A stretch of 64,000 nucleotides of DNA, taken from contig NZ_JABSNM010000004.1 in the NCBI RefSeq assembly GCF_013294065.1, positions 186,001-250,000 on the forward strand, read 5' to 3'. Origin of the DNA: Sphaerotilus uruguayifluvii (GTDB lineage Bacteria; Pseudomonadota; Gammaproteobacteria; Burkholderiales; Burkholderiaceae_C). Below the pieces are notes generated by a model. That model was not told the DNA's origin, did no database searches, and worked only from the letters and a program-made list of their open reading frames with translations. Positions within the stretch are counted from its first letter, which is position 1; every line of letters starts with the position of its first letter. Shown here in pieces: positions 25,728 to 32,993 of this stretch. The translations under genes were made by a program, and so were the position numbers.

Positions 25728-26156
25728 ATGATGGTCCGCCTGCTGTATGCGAGCCGCGCCACCGCGGTCAGTCCCGAGACGATCGATGCCATCCTGGCGC
25801 AGTCGCGCGCGCGCAACCCGGCGCAGGGCATCACCGGCATCCTGTGCCACGGCGGCGATGTCTTCATGCAGGTGCTCGAGGGCGGGCGCGACGCGGTCAA
25901 CCGGCTCTACGGCTCGATCGTGCGCGACAGCCGCCACCACGACGTGACGCTGCTGCACTTCGAGGAGATCGCCGAGCGTCGCTTCGCCGGCTGGACGATG
26001 GGCGTGGTCAACCTCGCGCGGGTCAATCCGTCGATCGTGCTGAAGTACAGCGCGCGGCCGGTGCTCGATCCGTTCGCCGTCTCGGGCCGCGCCTCGATGG
26101 CGATGCTCGAGGAGCTGATCGCCACCGCCTCGATCGTCGGGCGTGCCGGCGGCTGA
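25728..26156 (+). CDS. BLUF-domain blue-light photoreceptor
   Basis: 142 residues, essentially a single BLUF domain plus a short C-terminal tail. The flavin-binding residues are in place: Tyr7 (RLLYASR), Asn30 (RARNPAQGITGIL) and Gln48 (VFMQVLEGG), with the semi-conserved Trp in RRFAGWTMG. BLUF proteins bind FAD and change hydrogen bonding on blue-light absorption, usually signalling through a partner. No output domain is fused. It follows folE by 78 bp and overlaps the next gene by 14 bp. Confidence 0.93.
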   Translation: MMVRLLYASRATAVSPETIDAILAQSRARNPAQGITGILCHGGDVFMQVLEGGRDAVNRLYGSIVRDSRHHDVTLLHFEEIAERRFAGWTMGVVNLARVNPSIVLKYSARPVLDPFAVSGRASMAMLEELIATASIVGRAGG

Positions 26157-27000
26157 ATCCGCGCCGCGCCTGCTGGGCGTCGACTTCGGCAGCCGGCCCG
26201 ACCGGCTCAAGCCGATCGTCGTGGCCGAAGGCCGGCTCGACGGCCATGAGCTGCGGCTCGAGCGGCTGCGCGCGCTGCCCGACGCGGACGGCTTCCTGCA
26301 CCTGCTGCACGAGCCCGGCCCGTGGCTGGGCGGCTTCGACCTGCCCTTCGGCCTGCCGCGCGAGCTGATCGGGACGCTGGGCTGGCCGGACACCGACTGG
26401 GCCGCGCTGATCGGCCATTACCGGCGCCTGTCGCGCCCGGAGATCCGCACCGCCTTCGCCGCGTTCTGCGCGGCACGGCCGGCGGGCGCGAAGTTCGCGC
26501 ACCGGGCCTGCGACCGCCCGGCCGGCTCCTCGCCGTCGATGAAGTGGGTCAACCCGCCGGTGGCCTTCATGCTGCACGCGGGCGCGCCGGCGCTGCTCGA
26601 CGCCGGCTGCCACCTGCCCGGCCTGCACGCGGGCGACCGCAGCCGCATCGCGCTGGAGGCCTATCCCGGTCGCAGCGCCCGCGCGCTGCTGGGCCGGCGC
26701 AGCTACAAGAGCGACGATGCGGCGCGCCAGGACGAGGCCCGCCGCCAGGCGCGCCAGACGCTGGTGCAGGCGCTCGAGCAGGGCCGGGCCGGCACGCTCG
26801 GCCTGAGGCTGCGGCTCGACCCGGCGCAGCGGGATGCGCTGGTGGACGACGCACGCGGCGACCGCATCGATGCGGTGCTGTGCCTGCTGCAGGCGGCCGA
26901 GGCGACGCGGCTGCCCCGCTGGGGCCTGCCCGAGCGCATCGATCCGCTGGAAGGCTGGATCACCGGCGTGCCGCCCGACGACGGGCACGCCCGGCGCTGA
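26143..27000 (+). CDS. DUF429-like protein
   Basis: 285 residues from GTG at 26143, which overlaps the BLUF stop. The start LLGVDFGSRPDRLKPIVVAEG and the segment LGGFDLPFGLPRELI fit the DUF429 family, an RNase H-like fold with acidic active-site positions. Further along, RIALEAYPGRSARALLGRRSYKSDD and RGDRIDAVLCLLQAAEATRL match the C-terminal family pattern. Function is unknown; the fold suggests a nuclease or nucleotide-binding role. The coupling to a photoreceptor gene may be positional only. Confidence 0.68.
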   Translation: MPAAESAPRLLGVDFGSRPDRLKPIVVAEGRLDGHELRLERLRALPDADGFLHLLHEPGPWLGGFDLPFGLPRELIGTLGWPDTDWAALIGHYRRLSRPEIRTAFAAFCAARPAGAKFAHRACDRPAGSSPSMKWVNPPVAFMLHAGAPALLDAGCHLPGLHAGDRSRIALEAYPGRSARALLGRRSYKSDDAARQDEARRQARQTLVQALEQGRAGTLGLRLRLDPAQRDALVDDARGDRIDAVLCLLQAAEATRLPRWGLPERIDPLEGWITGVPPDDGHARR

Positions 27001-27113
27001 GCCGCCCCGGCGCCGCCGCTGTCACATGTCACTTTCCGGGACAGTCGGGAACTCCACCGGGTAAATGCCGACTGGCTGCGCGGGCAGCAGACCGGGACCA
27101 TCGCCGTCAAACG

Positions 27114-29357
27114 ATGATCGTCCCCCTTGTCCGCACCATGATCCGCTCCCGCGCTTCCCGCCGCTGCCCGACCCCGTCGAGCCCCGCTTCCCACTCGCGT
27201 CCGCACGCCCTTCTCGCGCTGAGCCCGCTGGCCCTCGCCCTGCTGGCGGCGCTGCCCGCGCCAGCGTCGGCCCAGGCCGCGGCCTCGTCGCAGGCCGAGC
27301 TCGATGCGGTCGTCGTGACCGGCTCGACCCGCGAGCGCCGGCTGCAGGACGTGCCCTACGCGATCACCGCGGTGGGCGAGGCGGCGCTGCGCGACAGCGG
27401 CCCGATGATCAACCTGTCGGAGTCGATGGCGCGCGTGCCCGGCCTGGTGGTGGCCAACCGCAACAACTACGCCCAGGACCTGCAGATCAGCAGCCGCGGC
27501 TTCGGCGCGCGCGCCGGCTTCGGCGTGCGCGGCCTGCGGCTGTACGCCGACGGCATTCCCGCGACCATGCCCGACGGCCAGGGCCAGGTGGCGCACTTCG
27601 ACCTCGCCGGCGCCGAGCGCGTCGAGGTGCTGCGCGGGCCGTTCTCGGCGCTGTACGGCAACGCCTCCGGCGGCGTGATCGCGCTGTTCTCGAAGCCGGT
27701 GCGCGAGCGCCAGTTCGAGGTCGGGCTGGATGCCGGCAGCGCCGGCCTGCGCCAGGCCCGCGTCGGCTTCGCCGCGCCGCTGGGCGAGGGGCTGGACCTC
27801 TCGGGCAACGTCTCCGACCTGTCGATCGACGGTTTCCGCCCGCACAGCGGCGCCGATCGCCGCCTGGCCAACCTGCGCCTGGGCTGGCAGGACGGCGCCG
27901 ACCGCGTCACCGTCGCGCTGAGCGACCAGGTGCAGAGCGCCGACGACCCGCTCGGCCTGACCCGCGCGCAGGTCGAGGCCGACCCGGACCAGACCGCCGC
28001 GGTCGCGCTGCAGTACGACACCCGCAAGTCCATCCGCCAGACCCAGCTCGGCACCGCCTGGACGCACCGCTTCGACGGCAGCGCCGGCGCGCTGAAGCAG
28101 ACCCGGGTGGCGGCCTACGCCGGCACGCGCGCGGTCACGCAGTACCAGGCGATCGCGCCGGCCACCCAGGCCGCGGCCCGCCACGGCGGCGGCCTGGTCG
28201 ACTTCGACCGCGGCTACGACGGCCTGGACGCCCGTGCGCAATGGCAGTGGCAGGCGCTGGACCTGACCGCCGGCGCCAGCCTGGAGCGGCAGAAGGACGC
28301 CCGCCGCGGCTACAACAACTACACCGGCACGGCCGCCGCCCCGACCGCCCTGGGCGTGCAGGGCACGCTGCGCCGCGACGAGACCGACCGCGCCGACACC
28401 CGCGAGGCCTACGCGCAGGCCGAATGGACGCTCGCACCCGACTGGCTGGCCAGCCTGGGCGTGCGCGGCGGCCGGGTGCGCATGGACGTCGACGACCACT
28501 ACCTGAGCAACGGCGACGACTCCGGCGAGCTGGCCTACCACTACGTCAACCCGGTCGCCGGCCTGCGCTGGCGCGCCAGCGAGGCCTGGACGCTGCACGC
28601 GGCGGTGGCGCGCGGCCACGAGTCGCCGACGCTGGGCGAGCTGGCCTACCGCCCCGACGGCGGCGCCGGCTTCAACACCGACCTGAAGGCGCAGAGCAGC
28701 CGCCAGATCGAGCTGGGCGCCAAGTGGCGCGTGCCGGGCCTGACGCTGGACGCGACGCTGTTCCGCATCGACACCGACGACGAGATCGGCGTGGCGACCA
28801 ACTCGGGCGGGCGCTCGTCCTTCCGCAACGTGGGCCGCACGCAGCGCTGGGGCGCCGAGCTGGGCAGCCGCTGGAACGTGCGCCCGGGACTGCGCGCGCA
28901 GATGGCGCTCACCGTGCTGCATGCGCGCTACGCCGACGGCTTCGTCACCTGCACCGGCGTGCCGTGCACGCTCACCGCGACGACCAACACCGCGACGGTG
29001 CCGGCGGGCAACCGCATCGCCGGCACGCAGCCGGCCTCGGCCTTCGCCGAGCTGGCCTGGATCGCGCCGTGGAGCGCCGACGGCGAGCTGGGGCTGGAGT
29101 GGCGCGCCCAGGGCCGCACCGCGGTCAACGACCTCAACAGCGACTTCGCCGGCGGCCACGCGCTCTTCAACCTGCGCTACAGCCACCGATGGACGGTGGA
29201 CGCCGACGGCACGCTGGAGCTGCTGGCGCGCATCGACAACGTCGCCGACCGCCGCGTGGTCGGCAGCGTGATCGTCAACGACGCCAACGGCCGCTACTTC
29301 GAGCCGGCCGCCGGCCGCACCGGCCTGGTGTCGCTGCGCTACCAGCGCCGCTTCTGA
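27114..29357 (+). CDS. pqqU: TonB-dependent outer-membrane receptor, PqqU/YncD-like
   Basis: 747 residues. A signal region (ALLALSPLALALLAALPAPASAQA) precedes a plug domain and a beta-barrel ending in Phe (YQRRF), as in outer-membrane proteins. The plug closely follows E. coli YncD: INLSESMARVPGLVVANRNN, YAQDLQISSRGFGARAGFGV, YADGIPATMPDGQGQ and GPFSALYGNASGGV. YncD, now named PqqU, imports pyrroloquinoline quinone. The barrel also keeps GYNNYTG, DDEIGVATNSGGR and VGSVIVNDANGRYFEPA. The next two genes are quinoprotein-associated and a PQQ dehydrogenase lies 11 kb on, which supports PQQ as the ligand. A later start is Met9 at 27138. Confidence 0.85.
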   Translation: MIVPLVRTMIRSRASRRCPTPSSPASHSRPHALLALSPLALALLAALPAPASAQAAASSQAELDAVVVTGSTRERRLQDVPYAITAVGEAALRDSGPMINLSESMARVPGLVVANRNNYAQDLQISSRGFGARAGFGVRGLRLYADGIPATMPDGQGQVAHFDLAGAERVEVLRGPFSALYGNASGGVIALFSKPVRERQFEVGLDAGSAGLRQARVGFAAPLGEGLDLSGNVSDLSIDGFRPHSGADRRLANLRLGWQDGADRVTVALSDQVQSADDPLGLTRAQVEADPDQTAAVALQYDTRKSIRQTQLGTAWTHRFDGSAGALKQTRVAAYAGTRAVTQYQAIAPATQAAARHGGGLVDFDRGYDGLDARAQWQWQALDLTAGASLERQKDARRGYNNYTGTAAAPTALGVQGTLRRDETDRADTREAYAQAEWTLAPDWLASLGVRGGRVRMDVDDHYLSNGDDSGELAYHYVNPVAGLRWRASEAWTLHAAVARGHESPTLGELAYRPDGGAGFNTDLKAQSSRQIELGAKWRVPGLTLDATLFRIDTDDEIGVATNSGGRSSFRNVGRTQRWGAELGSRWNVRPGLRAQMALTVLHARYADGFVTCTGVPCTLTATTNTATVPAGNRIAGTQPASAFAELAWIAPWSADGELGLEWRAQGRTAVNDLNSDFAGGHALFNLRYSHRWTVDADGTLELLARIDNVADRRVVGSVIVNDANGRYFEPAAGRTGLVSLRYQRRF

Positions 29358-29413
29358 ACCCCGGAGCCGCCCGCCGACACCGGACCCCTCGCGCCCAGCC
29401 CGGGAGACCCCAG

Positions 29414-30232
29414 ATGTTCCTCTCCTCGCGCCATCCTGCCCTGGCCTCCGCGGTGCTCGCCGCGGCGCTGGCCGCGCTGTCGGCCGTCGCCGGCACCGCC
29501 GCGGCCGACCTGTTCGAGGGCGACCCCTACCAGTCGCATCCCTGGCCGGACATCCGGCGCGAATACCTCGGCCAGGACGCGCGCACCGTCTTCGACGAGC
29601 GGGTGCAGGTGCGCGGGCCGGCCTTCGCCGAAGACCCGATGAACGTGCCGGTCACCGTGTCGGTGCGCGACCTGCCCGGCGTGGACCGCATCGTCGTGCT
29701 GGTCGACCGCAACCCGATCCGGCGGGTGCTGGAGTACCAGCCGATCAGCGCGCTGCCCAGCGTGTCCTTCCGCTTCAAGCTCGAGCAGGCCAGCCCGGTG
29801 CGTGCGGCGGCCCGCACCGCCGACGGCGTCTGGCACGTCGGCGGCACCTGGGTCGACTCGGCCGGCGGCGGCTGCACCGTGCCCGGCAGCACCCGCAAGG
29901 ACGGCAGCTGGACGCAGACGCTCGGCCTGGTCAGCGGCCGCGTCTTCGAGGCCTCGCCGGTGCCCGGCGCGGACAGCGCCGCCGGCAGCCGGCTGCGGCT
30001 GAAGATCATGCATCCGATGGACACCGGCCTGGTCGGCGGCATCCCGGCCTTCTACGTCAACCGCCTGAGCGTGCGCGACGACGGCGACCGCGAGCTGCTG
30101 CGGCTGCAGACCTACGAGCCGGTCAGCGAGAACCCGGTGTTCTCCTTCGACTTCCCGACGAGGCCGGCCGGGCAGCTGCGCATCGTCGGCACCGACAACA
30201 ACGGCAACCGCATCGACGCGCGGCTGGAGTGA
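29414..30232 (+). CDS. Quinoprotein dehydrogenase-associated SoxYZ-like carrier
   Basis: 272 residues with a signal peptide (LASAVLAAALAALSAVAGTAAA). The N-terminal half resembles SoxY and the C-terminal half SoxZ, fused in one chain. The SoxY-like carrier cysteine sits in SAGGGCTVPGS, which in this fusion is internal instead of at the C-terminus. SoxZ-like features are LRLKIMHPMDTGLV and PVFSFDFP. Such fusions are known next to PQQ alcohol dehydrogenases, where they are thought to carry a periplasmic intermediate or relay electrons; mechanism is not established. It follows the receptor gene by 56 bp and precedes the metallohydrolase gene by 2 bp. Confidence 0.85.
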   Translation: MFLSSRHPALASAVLAAALAALSAVAGTAAADLFEGDPYQSHPWPDIRREYLGQDARTVFDERVQVRGPAFAEDPMNVPVTVSVRDLPGVDRIVVLVDRNPIRRVLEYQPISALPSVSFRFKLEQASPVRAAARTADGVWHVGGTWVDSAGGGCTVPGSTRKDGSWTQTLGLVSGRVFEASPVPGADSAAGSRLRLKIMHPMDTGLVGGIPAFYVNRLSVRDDGDRELLRLQTYEPVSENPVFSFDFPTRPAGQLRIVGTDNNGNRIDARLE

Positions 30233-30234
30233 GC

Positions 30235-31272
30235 ATGAGGACCGTCCGGCAACTCCCGATCCGTTCCCCGCTGGCGGCGCTGCTGGCCGCCGCGCTGCTG
30301 GCCGGCGGCTTCGCGCCGCCGGCCGCGGCCGAGGCGCCGCAGGTCGACGTCGCCCGCCTCGACTACGGCCTGAAGGCGCGTGCGCTGGCCGATGGCGTCT
30401 GGGTGGTCGAGGGGGCGGTCGACGACTTCTCGATCGCCAACGGCTGCAACATCATCAACCTCGGCCTGATCGCCACCGCCGAGGGCACGCTGGTGGTCAA
30501 CACCGGCACCAGCCGGCTGCACGGCCAGCAGCTGCGCGCGCTGGCCGAGCACACCACCGGCCAGCGCGTCGCGCGCGTCATCCACCTGAACCTGCATCCG
30601 GACTATTTTCTCGGCAACCAGGGCTTCGCCGACGTGCCGCGCCTGGCCACGCCGACGACGCGCGCCGGCATCGCCCGCGAGGCCTCGGCCTACGAGAACA
30701 ACCTCTACCGGCTGTGCGGCGACTGGATGCGCGGCACCGAGGCGCTGGGGCCCGACGCCGACCTGCCGCTCGGCCCGGACGGTCGCGGCACGCTGACGCT
30801 GGGCGGACGCACCTTCGATCTCACCGAGCTGAGTGGCCACACCGACTCCGACCTGGTGCTGGTCGACCGGGCCAGCGGCGTGGCCTTCGTCGGCGGGCTG
30901 GTGTTCGTGCAGCGGGTGCCGACGACGCCGCACGCCCGGGTCGAGCGCTGGCTCCAGAGCCTGGACCGGCTGCAGGCGATGGGGCTGCGCACGCTGGTGC
31001 CCAGCCACGGCCCGGTGCAGGTCGGCCCCGAACGCGCGGCCGAGGGCATCGCGCAGACCCGGCGCTTCCTGCAGTGGATCGACCGCAGCTTCAGCGCCTG
31101 GGCGGCGCAGGGCTGGGACATGAACGAGGTGCTGCGCGCACCGGTGCCCGACGAGTTCCGCCAGTGGGCCGCCTTCCGCACCGAGTACGTGCGCAACGTC
31201 GCCCACCTCTACCCGGTCTACGAGCAGAAGGTGCTGGGCCAGGCCCGGCCTCAGGCGCGCGGCGTGCGGTAG
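30235..31272 (+). CDS. SoxH-like metallo-beta-lactamase-fold hydrolase, quinoprotein relay type
   Basis: 345 residues with a signal peptide (LAALLAAALLAGGFAPPAAAEA), so periplasmic. The metallo-beta-lactamase fold is recognisable from GTLVVNTG, HLNLHPDYFLGN, LSGHTDSDLVLVD and PSHGPVQ. The usual HxHxDH ligand set reads Asn119-x-His121-x-Asp123-Tyr124, and the bridging Asp expected in a GDLVF-like motif is Gly221 (FVGGLVF); His202 and His258 are kept. The metal site is therefore altered, unless this is normal for the subfamily. It follows the SoxYZ-like carrier gene by 2 bp, as in other quinoprotein clusters. The 3' end overlaps the convergent regulator gene by 22 bp. Confidence 0.82.
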   Translation: MRTVRQLPIRSPLAALLAAALLAGGFAPPAAAEAPQVDVARLDYGLKARALADGVWVVEGAVDDFSIANGCNIINLGLIATAEGTLVVNTGTSRLHGQQLRALAEHTTGQRVARVIHLNLHPDYFLGNQGFADVPRLATPTTRAGIAREASAYENNLYRLCGDWMRGTEALGPDADLPLGPDGRGTLTLGGRTFDLTELSGHTDSDLVLVDRASGVAFVGGLVFVQRVPTTPHARVERWLQSLDRLQAMGLRTLVPSHGPVQVGPERAAEGIAQTRRFLQWIDRSFSAWAAQGWDMNEVLRAPVPDEFRQWAAFRTEYVRNVAHLYPVYEQKVLGQARPQARGVR

Positions 31273-32360
31273 TGCCACCAGGGCAGCGCGCGGGTCAGCG
31301 ACAGCACCTCGCCGATGCGCTCGGCCGCGTGATAGCCGGGCAGGCGCTCGAGCTGCTCGCGCCAGCGCGGCCCCTGCAGCACCTGGCCGAGGCGCTGCAC
31401 CGCCGGGTGGTCGAGCGTCTCCTTCAGGCCGACGAGAAAGTAGTCCTCCTCGACCAGCGGCACGAAGTCCAGCCCGAAGGCCTGCGCCGCGGCCTCGATG
31501 CCGAGACCGGCGTCGCCCTGCCCTGACGCCACCGCCGCGGCCACCGCCAGATGGCTGTCCTCGGCGCCCTCGCTCCAGCCGGTGATCGTGGCCGGGTCCA
31601 GTCCGGCGCGCGCCAGCAGGTGGTCGGCCAGCAGCCGCGTGGCGGAGCCCGTCTGGCGATTGACATAGCGCGCCACACCGCCCGAGAGATCGCGCAGGCT
31701 GCGCAGCTCCAGCGGATTGCCGCGCGCCACCATCAGGCCCTGGCGACGCCGGCTGCAGCCGATCAGCTTGTGGCGGCCCGGCTTGAGCAGCGGCTTGAGC
31801 GCCTGCGAGAACAGCGGCGCGGCCTCGCCGAGCGCCGGCACATGGAAGCCGGCGACCAGGCAGCGCCCCTCGGCCAGGGAACGCAGCGCGTCCAGGCTGC
31901 CGGAGAACTTCAGCTCGATGTGCAGCCGCTCGTCCTGGCTGGCGAGCTCGCGCAGCCGCGCCAGCGCGATGTCGTGGCTGGCGTGGATGGTCAGCACCTG
32001 CTGCGTGCCGTCGAAGGCGTCGGCCAGCACCCGCTCGAGCTCGGCGCGCAGCGCCTCGATGTGCGGCGTCAGCCGGGTGCGGGCCTGGCGCTCGGCCCAC
32101 AGCAGCCGGTCGGCGAAGGGCGTCAGCCGCGCCGGCTGGCCCTGGGCCCAGGTGACCAGCGGCTCGCCCAGCGCCTCCTCCCACTGCTTCAGCGCGCCCC
32201 AGACATGGCGGTAGGAGGCGCCCAGGGAGCGCGCCGCGTGCTGGATCGAGCCGCATTCGTGCACCGCGCTGATCAGGTCGAACAGCGGGTTGCCGATGTC
32301 GGCGCCGCGCTGGTCAGGCGGGCCGAAGGTGTACTGGAGATGGATGCCGCGGGTCTTCAT
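31251..32360 (-). CDS. ModE-like winged-helix regulator with periplasmic-binding-protein-like domain
   Basis: 369 residues. The N-terminal ~100 residues are a LysR/ModE-type winged helix (LFDLISAVHECGSIQHAARS, ASYRHVWGALKQWEEALGEP). The rest is a substrate-binding-protein-like domain of the MolR/TupA type (LTIHASHDIALARLRELASQ, VNRQTGSATRLLADHLLARA, GQGDAGLGIEAAAQAFGLDF). This combination is used for molybdate/tungstate or cofactor sensing. It is the last gene of the minus-strand aor operon, 40 bp after the small unknown gene, and is therefore the best candidate regulator of tungstate uptake and AOR synthesis. Ligand is inferred from context. Confidence 0.8.
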   Translation of the reverse strand: MKTRGIHLQYTFGPPDQRGADIGNPLFDLISAVHECGSIQHAARSLGASYRHVWGALKQWEEALGEPLVTWAQGQPARLTPFADRLLWAERQARTRLTPHIEALRAELERVLADAFDGTQQVLTIHASHDIALARLRELASQDERLHIELKFSGSLDALRSLAEGRCLVAGFHVPALGEAAPLFSQALKPLLKPGRHKLIGCSRRRQGLMVARGNPLELRSLRDLSGGVARYVNRQTGSATRLLADHLLARAGLDPATITGWSEGAEDSHLAVAAAVASGQGDAGLGIEAAAQAFGLDFVPLVEEDYFLVGLKETLDHPAVQRLGQVLQGPRWREQLERLPGYHAAERIGEVLSLTRALPWWHYRTPRA

Positions 32361-32400
32361 GGGCCGCGACGATAGCGGAAAGCGCGACGCCCCCCGCGCC

Positions 32401-32703
32401 TCAGCCGCCGCCGCGCTGCATCCAGAGATCGAAACGGCACATGAAGTGCCGGCGCTCGGGCGCATCGACATCCGCGTCGAAGCGGAAGTCCACCGCCAGG
32501 CGGGGCAGGCGGATCAGCGCGATGCAGCGCGGCTCGAGCGCGCGCCAGCGGATCGTCAGCCCTCCCGGACCGATGCCCTCGACGCGCGCCTGGCCGGGCT
32601 GCAGCGCCAGCGCACGGCCGTCGACCGCGCCGGGCAGCCAGCCCAGCCACTCGGCTTCGGTGCAGCCCTGCTCGCGCGAGAAGGCGGCAGGAACGTCGTT
32701 CAT
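32401..32703 (-). CDS. Small uncharacterised protein of the aor operon
   Basis: 100 residues starting MNDVPAAFSREQGCTEAEWL. I recognise no family. It has a Trp-containing N-terminal segment, a central stretch rich in beta-strand-forming residues (VEGIGPGGLTIRWRALEPRC) and a C-terminal VDFRFDADVD...RHFMCRFDLWMQRGGG. No signal peptide. It lies 28 bp after the MoaD-like gene and 40 bp before the regulator gene, all on the same strand, so a role in AOR cofactor insertion or maturation is possible but unproven. The Gly-Gly-Gly end resembles ubiquitin-like carriers only superficially. Confidence 0.65.
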   Translation of the reverse strand: MNDVPAAFSREQGCTEAEWLGWLPGAVDGRALALQPGQARVEGIGPGGLTIRWRALEPRCIALIRLPRLAVDFRFDADVDAPERRHFMCRFDLWMQRGGG

Positions 32704-32731
32704 CCGGGACCGGGCTGCGGCATCGGCCGCG

Positions 32732-32986
32732 TCAGCCGCCGGCGATCGGCGGCCAGATCGCCAGCGCGTCGCCGTCGGCCAGCACGCGCGCGGCGCGCTG
32801 GTCGGCCGCGACATAGCTGCCGTTGACCAGAACCAGATGCACCAGCGCGGGCGGCAGCTGGAAGCGGTCGATGACCGCGGCCACCGTCGAGCCGTCCGGC
32901 ACCTCCAGATCGACGGCATTGCCCGGCGGGCGGTCGGCCGGCAGGTGCTCGGCCAGCATCGCGAAGAGCTTGAAGGTGATCCTCAT
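32732..32986 (-). CDS. MoaD/ThiS-family sulfur carrier
   Basis: 84 residues, the typical size. The beta-grasp pattern is present: ITFKLFAMLAEHLP, a central VPDGSTVAAVIDRF and a C-terminal DGDALAIWPPIAGG ending in Gly-Gly. The diglycine tail is adenylated and thiocarboxylated in MoaD to supply dithiolene sulfur for molybdopterin. Here it lies 7 bp after the FAD oxidoreductase gene in the aor operon, so it is probably a dedicated carrier for the tungstopterin of AOR. No cognate MoaE or MoeB gene is in the window. Confidence 0.88.
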   Translation of the reverse strand: MRITFKLFAMLAEHLPADRPPGNAVDLEVPDGSTVAAVIDRFQLPPALVHLVLVNGSYVAADQRAARVLADGDALAIWPPIAGG

Positions 32987-32993
32987 GCCGGCA

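Noticed and set aside
26703-29186. Minus-strand open frame of 827 codons opposite the TonB receptor gene
   Set aside because: Composition is typical of antisense frames in GC-rich DNA, and the plus strand carries the clear PqqU-like protein.
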